DNA from: Stereocaulon alpinum
Lineage: Eukaryota > Ascomycota > Lecanoromycetes > Lecanorales > Stereocaulaceae
Assembly: GCA_018257865.1 (NCBI GenBank)
Contig: JAEUBA010000252.1
Location: 1 to 16,417 of the forward strand
DNA: 16,417 nt
Direction of reading: 5' to 3'
Position 1 is the stretch's first letter. Each line of letters opens with the position of its first letter. Positions 1 through 8,691 of this stretch are shown here, one piece after another. Both the position numbers and the translations under genes were made by a program. The notes under the pieces were generated by a model, which was not told the origin of the DNA, made no database searches, and was given only the letters and a program-made list of their open reading frames with translations.

Positions 1-122
1 CCCTAACCCTAACCCTAACCCTAACCCTAACCCTAACCCTAACCCTAACCCTAACCCTAACCCTAACCCTAACCCTAACCCTAACCCTAACCCTAACCCT
101 AACCCTAACCCTAACCCTAACC
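1..122. repeat. Telomere, (CCCTAA)20
   Basis: Twenty uninterrupted CCCTAA units fill 1-120, followed by CC, then unrelated sequence from 123. This is the C-rich strand of a TTAGGG telomere read inward from the left chromosome end. No degenerate or variant units separate the array from the inner DNA. No short subtelomeric buffer repeat lies between telomere and transposon, so the array sits directly on retrotransposon coding sequence. Confidence 0.98.
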
Positions 123-747
123 GGGAATACTAAGCGATATCCGAAGGTTCGTACGAAACTACGATATTTATAGTAAGAATAAAGCTTAGAGGGAATAACG
201 CTAGGGATTCCTAAAGCCTTTACCTATATCGGAGCGTATATAGTAAGAGATATCGATAGATTTTATCGTAGATCTTCTAGTAAGCGAGGGCTATACGAAT
301 CTACTAGTTATTACGGATAGATTAAGTAAAGGCGTGATTCTAGAACTTTACAAGTCGATAACTTTAGAAGTACTAGCTAAGATCTTCGTACGAAGCTACT
401 ACTAACGGTACGGACTACTAACTATAATCCTATTAGATAGAGGTATATAGTTTACTAGCGTACTCTAGAAGAGGATATATTAGCTTCTAGATATTATATA
501 AAGGTTATTAACCGCTTATTACCTTAAGACGGACGGCTCTACTAAAAGAATAAATTAAATAGTAGAAATCTATCTATATATATTTATCGACTTTAACTAA
601 AAGAACTAGGCTATACTATTACTAATAGCTAAGCTAGCGATTAATAATCAAGATATAGCCTTAATTAGTACGAGTCCTTTCTTCCTCTCTTATAGTTACT
701 ATATATAGATATTAGATATTAAAGAGAATTTAGAACGATTATACGAA
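123..747 (+). pseudogene. Element 2: chromovirus integrase, N-terminal part and catalytic core (RIP-degraded, truncated by telomere)
   Basis: Relic of a Ty3/Gypsy integrase, the enzyme that joins retrotransposon cDNA to the genome. One forward frame gives the second half of the zinc-binding region (C-x2-C seen as Tyr-x2-Tyr near 164-176). The core follows: DFIVDL with first catalytic Asp at 259-261, LLVITDRLSK, second Asp at 436-438 in a DRG motif, then a TDGSTKR motif. The catalytic Glu should lie 36 codons on, at 544-546; there the codon is AAA (Lys), as expected from a TG-to-TA change of GAA after T. Stops in the frame are TAG/TAA at expected Trp and Gln sites. Everything 5' of the zinc region is missing because the telomere starts there. 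The frame breaks at the ACGAA duplication and resumes at 9096, so element 1 split a once continuous gene. Confidence 0.88.
743..747. repeat. Left target-site duplication of element 1 (ACGAA)
   Basis: ACGAA lies immediately left of the 5' LTR and is repeated exactly at 9091-9095, right of the 3' LTR. Five bases is the usual Ty3/Gypsy duplication length. Removing the element plus one ACGAA restores one reading frame across element 2. Confidence 0.93.
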
Positions 748-1146
748 TATTATAACGCTAAGGAACTTACTAGGCCGTACTAGGTATACGCGGGGAAGGC
801 GAATAAACTAGTATAGGAATAAGGGTTTAGAAGGTTTAAACGATTTATAATAGATCGCTATTTAAATTATATAAAGGCGGTTTAAACGATTTAAACAAGG
901 TTATCGTTTAAATCTAGTAAACTAGGGAGTCTTAGTAGGATTTTCTATATCTATATATATAAGAGGATCCGTTTATAGATAGATCTCCTTATATTTAACT
1001 TAATAGTTAAACCTAATAATAATTTTAATATAGTTAGTTTTATATTATTAATACTTAACGCCTAAAGCTATTATACTAAGCCTACTTACCCTTTTACTAT
1101 AAAATAATCTCCCTAGAAAACTAACTCTAACTAAGAGGTTTTAATA
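748..1146 (+). repeat. Element 1, 5' LTR (399 bp)
   Basis: Matches 8692-9090 over its whole length with scattered C/T and G/A differences. It starts TATTATAACGC and ends GGTTTTAATA. The partner ends in CA, so the ancestral termini were probably TG...CA, RIP having turned them to TA...TA here. A TATA-like run near 950-961 could be the old promoter, but TA excess makes that weak. The telomere-like CTAACTCTAACTAAG lies at 1121-1135. Confidence 0.93.
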
Positions 1147-1379
1147 CTTTAAATACCCTTAAGGATATCTTTATTAATAAATAGAAATCCTACCTTAAGT
1201 ACCTAGAGAGGTATATAATATACTAGCCTAGATAATAATAAAATTAATAAGAGTATTAAACTTACTTAACCCGATATATATTATAGAGAATAAAAAGGAC
1301 TTAAGAACTAGCTTATATAAGTTTAGTTATACCTTTAATTCTAGGGAGATAGGATTTAACTAAAATATTATATTATAAT

Positions 1380-2115
1380 TACTATTACCTATATATAAAA
1401 AGATATCTAAGAATAGATTAAAAGCTTACTTTAGAAATATATAAATAAACTAAATAATTACTTAGTAATTAGAGTATAGATAAAGAGTTTTATATAATTT
1501 AAGATTAAAATTTAAAGGGTTTTTAGACTATTTAATAAAGTTAATTAGTCTATTTAAATAATCTAATATCTAGTATAATATTAGTTAGCTATTAAATATA
1601 TAACTAAATTTATTAAATATATTTATAAGATAGGATAGAATAATATAGCGCTTATAACTATATATAGATAAGGATTAAAAGAAAATATAAAAGATAAATT
1701 TATAAGAAGTAGAGGAATTATTAATACTTTAAACGCCTTAGTAAGGGATTTTATTAAGATTAATAATAAACTCTTTAAAAGAGCTATAAAGAAGAAATAT
1801 AATAGTAGTATTAATATTAGTTACTTAGGATATTACTTTAGCCCGCGAAATAGAGGAAACTTTTAATAAGCCGGCTATAATAAGATCTATATAAACCTAT
1901 ACTAATAAAGTTAGATTTTATAGGAAAAAAAAAGATAACCCTAAGAAAGAGAGAAAATAATAATTAGGGGATAAGAAAGTACTAAAATACTATAATTATA
2001 ATAAACTAGGCTACTTTACTAGAGACTATAAGTTAATAAATATAGTATCTTAACCTTAGTTAAATATAATAGAAGCTACTAGAAATAGTAGTAAAGAAGA
2101 AGATAATAATAAATA
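1380..2115 (+). pseudogene. Element 1: gag relic with CCHC zinc knuckle
   Basis: Remains of the capsid protein (Gag) that packages retrotransposon RNA. From about 1640 a frame reads a Gag-like stretch (short blocks such as INTLNALVRDF and KLFKRA) interrupted only by RIP-type stops. At 1985-2032 the frame gives KYYNYNKLGYFTRDYK. The Tyr at 1988, 1997, 2012 and 2027 sit exactly at C-x2-C-x4-H-x4-C spacing, with neighbours Lys, Leu-Gly and Arg-Asp typical of retroviral zinc knuckles. All three Cys and the His have become Tyr, the expected result of TGY-to-TAY and CAC-to-TAC changes. The 5' end of gag is not resolvable: no credible ATG survives, and the start given is approximate. Confidence 0.78.
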
Positions 2116-3174
2116 GTTAATCTATAACTTTAAGGAGAGTTAGGAAAGTAATTAAGGGATTATACTAGTAGAAGCTATAAGCCTATTAATAGTATAGAAG
2201 TTAGGAGGATTAAAGTATATTTAAGGAGATATAGTAATAAAAGAGATTAATAAATAACTCTAGGAACTTAGTAAAGGAGTAGAGGATTAGAAGAAGCTAT
2301 CTAATTAAGAATTATTTAAGGAATAAGAAACTACTTAATTAGAAGGAAAGTAATAGAAAAGCGACCTATAGTACCTAAAGTATAAGGGAGTATTCTACTA
2401 GGAGTGCCTAGATAGAAACTATAGTATATATAAAGAAGGATAGAAGTACCTACTAAAAAGTATAAAGGGAGAACTTAAGAAAGTATTCTATAAAGAGAGA
2501 GTAGAGGAATATATAAAAGATATATATAAAAATTATCTAGTAATAAAATAAGAGATAATAAGATTTCCCCTATATAGTATATAATAGTATATAAACCTAT
2601 TAAAAGTATTAGAAAATAACTTTAAGATAAAAGAATATTATCTAAGTATTTAGTATACTTACCTTTATAATAATTATAGGAAATATAAATAATAGAAAGA
2701 GGTTACTAGATTTCTACCTTATAACTAGAAAAAAGAATAAATACTTATACTAAAGAGAAGTATAAGGAGTTAAATATAATAACCTCTAGATAATAATTAT
2801 ATTTAGTATAATATAACTTACTTATTAAAATACTAATAAAATTTAATAGCTAAAAGGTTATAATAATAGTTAATTTAGAAGCTATAAGAAACTTTATCTT
2901 AAAAAACTTAATATAATTAGTAGATCTACTAATATAAAAGAAGATAAGGGGATATAAACTCTAGATAACTAATAGGTAAATTATATTATTAGGATAGATA
3001 AATAAGGAAATACTTCTACTATCTATAATAATTTAGTAATATTATAAGGAGATAACCTTTAATATTATTAATATAACTAGTTATTATATTATTTTAGAAA
3101 TATCTTAACTAAAGAAATATAATTTAAAGATAGATTAAAAAAAATAAGTACTTATAATAAAATAAATTAATAAT
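2116..3174 (+). pseudogene. Element 1: pol N-terminal linker and aspartic protease relic
   Basis: The first part, to about 2790, decodes as a charged linker with a C-x4-C-x2-H-like cluster at 2405-2431 (Cys, Tyr, Tyr now), which I recall from fungal Gypsy polyproteins ahead of the protease. A retropepsin follows. The expected D-S-G triad at 2872-2880 is now Asn-Leu-Glu, so the catalytic Asp is lost (GAT to AAT). The flap and C-terminal region near 3040-3130 reads like ITFNI..., then an I-L-x-I-x-x-L-K-K-Y-N-x-K-I-D pattern characteristic of Ty3/Gypsy proteases. The frame stops abruptly at the 1.19-kb insertion. The RT N-terminus expected next is absent on both sides of that insertion. Confidence 0.75.
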
Positions 3175-4367
3175 TGATTGATTGATTGATTGGTTTATAC
3201 GCCTATTCTAGTATCTATATATACTAATAAGGGTGTTCTATTACATTATTTGTGAAACCAGTAGATAGTACACGTAGTGTGCCTTTCCTAGCCGCAAGAG
3301 AAACTATAGTATAGTGCCTAGATAAAAACTCCCGCTTATCCTTAACGATACAATTGCTTTTGGTCTGGGGATTACACCCTAGGCCTCCTTAACACCGGTA
3401 ACTCTTAACTGTGTTCTTTAATATTATGCCGAGCGCTCTATAACATTGTTTCTAATACTAACTATAACACACGCCCTTCGTATTATACTCAGCTCTTAAG
3501 GACCCTACTGTATTCTTTTATATCCTTTAACTTTATTATAGCGCTGAGCGCCCTGTGACTTTCTTTGACCTTTGCTGTGTCGATACGGTGGGGGGGAGGA
3601 GGGGGTGTATAGCCGTCCCGCAAGGGTTCGAGTTATTAGCGCTGATTAGTAGTGTTTATTAGTGTCCGTAGTAGTACCGGATTTGGCTGTTCGGTGGTTT
3701 GCTGGTTAAGGATACGAGAAAGGGGGGAAGCCATATACACCGCCTAGGAGGCCTATACTTGTATAAAGAATCAGATAGTATAATATCCCGCCGGTCGTAT
3801 TAGATAGTACTTACTTCTATCCTTATACACTTTGCTTCAGGGGGGAGCCAACCCTTCAGCTTATAATCATAGTTATACGGCGCCGCTTACACCAAAGGCT
3901 CGCCTAGCTACTTAGATAGGGGCCGTCCTTTTCCAAAATACGCCTTCTAATTTATAACCTAGTATATCCTTCTCTTAGTCCTATATACCTATAACCCCAG
4001 CCTTCCCCTAGGATAGACTGCGCGTTAGTCTTAACCAGTAGATACGTATCAAGCGCACGTAGATATTAGATTTTTCGAATTAACGGCTAGGCAGGTGTTA
4101 CCTATACTCTTCACTCATTAGGCTAAGATACTATACCTAATACCAATTCTTGCTATCTAGTCTTAATTATAGGGGAGGTATAATAGTCGTAGTAGAGTTA
4201 GGGTAGGTATTATCGCGTTACCCGAAAAACTCTATACGGAGTTCTCAGCAACCACGCGACGTCTTAATATCGTTCAACCTACAATATATTAGGGGAGATA
4301 TCTTAGCTCTAAATAGGTATTCAGGTTCGTAGCTAGTACCGCGTACAGGTATATCTCCATCGCTAGC
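3175..4367 (-). mobile_element. 1.19-kb non-coding retroposon-like element, copy 1
   Basis: About 1193 bp, repeated at 6111-7300 (same orientation) and 13792-14982 (inverted). The left end on the plus strand is four TGAT units followed by TGGTTTATACGCC; the right end is ...CTCCATCGCTAGC. Read on the minus strand it would start GCTAGCGATGGAG and end in an (ATCA)n tail, the layout of a non-LTR or SINE-like retroposon, which is why I assign minus. No long frame is open on either strand. This copy keeps many CA and TG, unlike the DNA around it, and is the least mutated of the three. Its flanks do not match as a duplication: left is protease, right begins in RT with about 100 codons missing. Confidence 0.82.
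3587..3605 (+). other. G-run tract in copy 1
   Basis: GG-T-(G)7-AGGA-(G)5: a very G-rich patch within the 1.19-kb element that could fold into a quadruplex on the plus strand. The matching tract is shorter in copy 2 (6519-6537). In copy 3 it is longer and on the opposite strand (C-runs at 14547-14573), so it varies in length as a simple repeat would. Confidence 0.5.
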
Positions 4368-5015
4368 TATTATAATTATATATTAATTACTAAAAACTTA
4401 ATAATATTATAATTAAGAATTATTACCCCCTATTAAATATTAGTAAGCTATAAGATAGACTTAGTAAGGCTAGAAAGTTTACTAAACTAGATATAAAAGG
4501 AGCTTATAATTTAATTTAAATAAAGGCTAATAAAGAATAGAAGATAGCTTTTTAAACTTAATATAGTTATTATAAATATCTAGTAATATCCTTTAGGCTT
4601 ACTAATATATTAATAATATATTAAGTACTAGTTAATAATATTATTAGAGTATATCTTAATTAGATAGTTATTATATACCTAGATAATATCTTAATTTATT
4701 CTAGAAGAGAAGGAGATTATATATAATATATATAAGAAGTATTATTATACCTTAAATATATAGGATTACTTCTTAAACTAGAAAAGTATAAATTTTATAA
4801 GAAATTAGTAGAATTTCTTAGATATATAGTTAGTATAAGTAGTATCTTAATAAGTTCTAATAAAATTAGAGATATTAAAGAGTAGCCTATACCTAGTAAT
4901 ATTAAAGAAATCTAATTATTATTAAAATTTCTAAACTTTAATAGAATATTTATAAAAGATTTTTTAAAGAAAGCCCTCCCGATAATAAGGCTAATAGGGA
5001 AAGATATTAAATTTA
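4368..5015 (+). pseudogene. Element 1: reverse transcriptase relic
   Basis: Ty3/Gypsy reverse transcriptase, which copies the element RNA into DNA. The surviving frame begins at about 4379 inside the VDYRKLN motif (Asp now Asn at 4385-4387). It continues with KNYYPL, then KFTKLDIKGAYNL with the first palm Asp, a block matching the conserved pre-palm A-F-x-T-x-Y-G-x-Y-E-Y-x-V-x-P-F-G-L-T-N-A region, and YLDN at 4676-4687. The canonical YLDD thus has its second catalytic Asp changed to Asn, followed by ILIYSR. The thumb region runs to about 5015. The fingers region upstream of VDYRKLN is missing. Stops are all TAG/TAA at expected Trp, Arg or Gln positions. Confidence 0.88.
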
Positions 5016-5094
5016 AATAAGGGAAGAATTAGAGAAAATCTTTTAAAGAATTAAAGGAAGCTTATATAAATCTACTAGTATTAAATATATTTTA

Positions 5095-5490
5095 AGTAAA
5101 TAAACTAGCGTGTATTAAAATTAATACCTTAGACTTAATAATTAGAGCGTATCTTAATTAATAAGTAGAAGGAAAATAGTACCTAGTAGTATATTACTTA
5201 TAAAAGATAATAAGGATAGAATAGAATTATAATATTTATAATAAAGAACTACTTATAATTATTAAGTTACTATAATACTAGTATATCTACGCGGAAAGCT
5301 ATTTAGAACTAATAATATTTATATATTATAAGAACCTTTTAAGTTTTATTATAATAAAAGTACTAAATAGGAGATAAGTACTATAGGTAGAACTCTTAGG
5401 ATAGTATAAGTTTAAGATACTATATACCCTAGAAAAAGAGAATAGACAAGCCGACGCTTTAAGTAAATAATTAAACTATATAGAATAAAA
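5095..5490 (+). pseudogene. Element 1: RNase H relic
   Basis: Decayed RNase H domain, which removes the RNA template after reverse transcription. It directly follows the RT thumb in the same pol frame. Recognisable blocks are an I-x-T-x-D-L-I-I-x-A start (near 5117-5150), YNIYNKELL corresponding to the usual Y-x-I-x-D-K-E-L-L (near 5230-5256), and a central YKNLLSF block corresponding to D-H-K-N-L. The end, with ENRQADALSK near 5430-5470, corresponds to the conserved N-x-x-A-D-x-L-S-R. The acidic residues in the first and middle motifs have become Asn or Tyr. RIP-type stops are frequent. Confidence 0.82.
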
Positions 5491-5559
5491 GAATATTACG
5501 AAAAAAACAATTCTAAAGGAAGAAAAGGGAGCTCTTATACTAATATAGACGCTAGTAAT

Positions 5560-6110
5560 AATACTCTAAGTTATAAGGGCTAATAGAGCTAAGGGGCTAG
5601 TCTAGACCTATAAGAATAATATATTAGCTAAGAAATTACGAAAAGAATAAAAAAATATAAAGATACTCAAATATTAAGGGAAAATATATATCCTAGAATA
5701 ATATATTAAGAAACTAATAGAGGATTACTATAATAATCCTATCTATAGATACCTAGATATTATAAAAATACTAAAGTTAATCCGGAGAAATTATAACGTA
5801 CCTATAATACGATTAAAGATTAATAAATATATTAAAGGATATATCTAGTACTAGTAGAATAAGTCTACTCGCTACTAATAGTACGGATAAATATAATTTA
5901 CTCCGGTTCTAAAGTCGCCTTAAGACGATATTATAATAGACTTTATAGTTAAGTTACTAAAATTAAAGGATCTAGTTACTCTAGACCCGTTTAATTTAAT
6001 TATAGTTATAATTAACTAACTAATAAAGTATACTATTATAGTACTTTTTAAAGAGAAATATAATATAGAATAGTTAGTATTTATTTTTCTTAATAGGCTA
6101 ATAAGAGATT
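5560..6110 (+). pseudogene. Element 1: integrase, first part (zinc domain to start of core)
   Basis: Integrase relic following RNase H. The zinc-binding region lies near 5720-5860, and its C-x2-C is partly replaced. Then come KSTRY near 5860 and the catalytic-core start DFIVKL with the first Asp at 5939-5941, followed by KLKD and a LTKYTI block. The frame is cut at LNRLIRD (6098-6110) by copy 2 of the 1.19-kb element and resumes at 7301 after a short duplication. All damage other than that insertion is point substitution. Confidence 0.87.
6098..6110. repeat. Left target-site duplication of 1.19-kb element copy 2
   Basis: CTAATAAGAGATT, repeated exactly at 7301-7313 on the other side of copy 2. 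The last T may belong to the element tail, so the duplication is 12-13 bp. Removing the element and one copy rejoins the integrase frame (LIRD followed by the equivalent of HGIP). Confidence 0.92.
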
Positions 6111-7300
6111 TGATTGATTGATTGGTTTATACGCCTATTCTAGTATCTATATATACTAATAAGGGTGTTCTATTATATTATTTGTGAAACCAGTAGATAG
6201 TACACGTAGTGTGCCTTTCCTAGCCGTAAGAGAAACTATAGTATAGTGCCTAGATAAAAACTCCCGCTTATCCTTAACGATGTAATTGCTTTTAGTCTAG
6301 GGATTATACCCTAGGCCTCCTTAACACCGGTAACTCTTAACTGTGTTCTTTAATATTATACCGAGCGCTCTATGATATTATTTCCAATACTAACTATAAT
6401 ATATACCCTTCGCACTATACTCAGCTCTTAAGGACCCTACTGTATTCTTCTATATCCTTCGACTTTATTGTAGCGCTAAGCGCCCTATAACTTTCTTTAA
6501 CCTTTACTGTGTTAATACGGTAGGGGGGAGGAGGGGGTGTATAGCCGTCCTATAAGGGTTCGAGTTATTAGCGCTGATTAGTGGTGTTCATTAGTGTCCG
6601 TAGTAGTACCGGATTTGGCTGTTCGGTGGTTTGCTGGTTGAGGATACGAGAAAGGGGGGAAGCCACATACACCGCCTAGGAGGCCTATACTCGTATAAAG
6701 AATCGGATAGTATAACATCCCGCCGGTCGTATTAGATAGTACTTACTTCTATCCTCATACACTTTGCTTCAGGGGGGAGCCAACCCTTCAGCTTATAATT
6801 ATGGTTATACGGCGCCGCTTATACCAAAGGCTCGCCTAGCTACTTAGATAGGGGCCGTCCTTTTCCAAAATACGCCTTCTAATTTATAACTTAGTATATC
6901 CTTCTCTTAGTCCTATATACCCATAACCCCAGCCTTCCCCTAGGATAGACTGCGCGTCAGTCTTAACCGGTGGATACGTATCGAGCGCACGTAGATATTA
7001 GATTTTTTGAATTAACGGCTGGGTAGGTATTACCTATACTCTTCACTTATTAGGCTGAGATACTATACCTAATACCAATTCTTGCTGTCTAGTCTCGATC
7101 GTAGGGGAGGTATAATAGTCGTAGTAGAGTTAGGGTAGGTATTATCGCGTTGCCTAAAAAACTCTATACGGAGTTCTCAGTAACTACACGACGTCTCAAC
7201 ATCGTTTAACCTATAATATATTAGGGGAGACATCTTAGCTCTAAATAGGTATTCAGGTTCGTAGCTAGCACCGCGTACAGGTGTATCTCTATCGCTAGCC
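6111..7300 (-). mobile_element. 1.19-kb non-coding retroposon-like element, copy 2 (clean insertion)
   Basis: 1190 bp with three TGAT units at its left end and ...ATCGCTAGCC at its right end, flanked by an identical 12-13 bp duplication. The duplication length and tetranucleotide tail suggest target-primed reverse transcription rather than a DNA transposase or LTR integrase. The sequence is collinear with copy 1, differing mostly by C/T and G/A. No coding frame is seen, nor terminal inverted repeats. This copy gives the most reliable element ends in the window. It sits inside the integrase of element 1 and is younger than it. Confidence 0.9.
6519..6537 (+). other. G-run tract in copy 2
   Basis: GG-TA-(G)6-AGGA-(G)5, equivalent to 3587-3605 in copy 1 but with one G-to-A change and a shorter run. 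Confidence 0.45.
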
Positions 7301-7313
7301 CTAATAAGAGATT
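7301..7313. repeat. Right target-site duplication of 1.19-kb element copy 2
   Basis: CTAATAAGAGATT, identical to 6098-6110. Confidence 0.92.
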
Positions 7314-8180
7314 ATAGTATACTAAAGTTAATTATATTTAATAGGAATAAGCTCTTTATATCTAACTATTAAAAGACTCTAATAGGGATAATTAGAATAA
7401 AGTTAAAAATATTAATAGTATACTACCTATAAATAGATAGATAAACAGAATATATAAACTAAATAATAGAAGTATACCTAAGATACTATATTAACTATAA
7501 ATAAAATAACTAAGTATAGCTACTACTAATAGTATAACTAGTATATAATAATAAAGTATTAGATAATATAAGACTAATACTATTCTTTACTAACTATAAG
7601 AAGAATATAAATAGCTTTCTAAAACTATTAGAAGAATTAAAAGTATAGAGGATACTAGTATAAATAAAGGATCTAAAGGATCTTTACTAAGAAATAGTAA
7701 AAATTATTAAAAAAACTAATAAGAAAATAGCGAAATATATAAATAAATAGAGAAAAGATAGTTCTTAACTAAAAAAGGGGGATAAGGTCTACCTCTTAAT
7801 AAAAAACCTAATAATAAAGAACTTAAGTAAGAAACTAGATTATATTAAAGTTAGACTATTTTTAATTATAGTAATAAAGGGACCTATTAATTATAAATTA
7901 TCGCTACTACTAGACGCTAGGATAAGGATAAAGGTATTCTATATCTCTCTACTAAAGCTAGTATATCTAGATATACCCTTATAGGAAATATTTTATTATA
8001 ATAATACTAAAGGAAGAGAGTATAATATTAAGAGAATTCTAGAGTAGAGGAGTTAGAGCTATCTTATTAAATAAAAAGAGTATAGAGATACTAAGAATAT
8101 ATAGAAGCCGTTTAGAAACTTAAACTACCTAGAGAGACTCCGGGAATTTCGCTAGTAGTAGAGAGAAGCGACTAGTTAAA
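7301..8180 (+). pseudogene. Element 1: integrase, second part, with chromodomain-like C-terminus
   Basis: Continuation of the integrase core after copy 2. The second catalytic Asp falls at 7340-7342 and is now AAT (Asn). The catalytic Glu 36 codons later, at 7448-7450, is still GAA. The C-terminal DNA-binding region, with a KLDYIKVxPFLI pattern near 7830-7870, follows. At about 8016-8110 a frame reads E-Y-N-I-K-R-I-L-E, later YLIK-x-KEY, the skeleton of a chromodomain, which targets chromoviruses to heterochromatin by binding methylated histone H3. It is degraded and shorter than usual. The pol end is near 8180, where the sense frame becomes ambiguous and the antisense relic begins. Confidence 0.85.
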
Positions 8181-8640
8181 GTCGACGGGAAATTCGAGAT
8201 TTTCTAAAGAAATATTAAGGAGGGTAGCCTTAGTAGCTTACTATCTATACTTATCTCCCTCTAACTCCTTTATATTACGAAGTTCCCTTTTAATAAGCTT
8301 TCTCTCCTCCTTATCTAAATTATCAGCTTCGGCCTTTAGATATATAGCGCAGATAGACTCCTTACTTATTTAGGTTATTACCTTACTTATAGTAGTAATC
8401 TTTTTGTGACGTTTATTTTAGATATAATAAAGCTACGCCTCCGGAAAGTTAAGGGAATATCGTAACCTAGTACTAATATACTTAGTATAGGAATCTAAGT
8501 TAAAGCTAATAATATACTTACTTCCCTTCTTTTTATAGTAATTATATTTACGCGTAGCTAATACTCTAACCTTATTACGAGTAATTCTCCGCCTATAAAT
8601 CGTAGATTTAGATAGTTAGGATTTAGCTTAGTATAGTATA
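8170..8640 (-). pseudogene. Element 1: antisense relic of a Zn2Cys6-type small protein
   Basis: Between pol and the 3' LTR the minus strand carries one frame from about 8640 down to 8170, broken only by TAG/TAA of RIP type. Seven Tyr codons lie between 8546 and 8457; six of them fall at the exact C-X2-C-X6-C-X8-C-X2-C-X6-C spacing of a fungal binuclear zinc cluster, embedded in Lys/Arg-rich sequence (YKKKGSKY, YTKYISTRLRY). TGY-to-TAY changes would convert all six Cys to Tyr. A basic N-terminus precedes the cluster. A charged, probably helical C-terminal part follows (EADNLDKEERKLIKREL, near 8255-8305). It could be a transcription regulator or nucleic-acid-binding accessory protein of the transposon; function is unknown. 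Transcription opposite to gag-pol is inferred only from the frame. No start codon survives. Confidence 0.68.
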
Positions 8641-8670
8641 AAGGAAGAATAAAGCTTTTAGAATAAAAGA

Positions 8671-8691
8671 AAAATTTAAGGAGAGAGATAA
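8671..8691 (+). other. Candidate polypurine tract of element 1
   Basis: Purine-rich AAAATTTAAGGAGAGAGATA followed by A, immediately before the 3' LTR start at 8692. This is where plus-strand DNA synthesis of a Gypsy element would be primed. RIP enriches A, so the call rests mainly on position. Confidence 0.45.

Noticed and set aside
123..747. AT-rich subtelomere as a centromere-like or CRISPR-like array
   Set aside because: No regular spacer-repeat pattern exists, and the composition is fully explained by RIP of recognisable transposon genes.
943..962. TATA boxes throughout the LTRs and intergenic DNA
   Set aside because: RIP creates TATA-like runs everywhere here, so a TATA match carries little information; only the LTR one is mentioned, without a separate call.
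3175..3190. TGAT repeats at 3175 as an independent microsatellite
   Set aside because: The same repeat sits at the same end of all three 1.19-kb copies, so it is part of that element's tail.
3626..3638. GGTTCGAGTT resembling a Pol III B box inside the 1.19-kb element
   Set aside because: It lies on the strand opposite to the one implied by the ATCA tail, hundreds of bases from either end, and no matching A box is placed properly. No tRNA-derived head is seen.
8188..8200. GGAAATTCGAGAT at 8188-8200 and again near 10259 as a duplicated boundary or attachment site
   Set aside because: The match is about 13 bases only, the surroundings differ, and neither position is an element end I can define.
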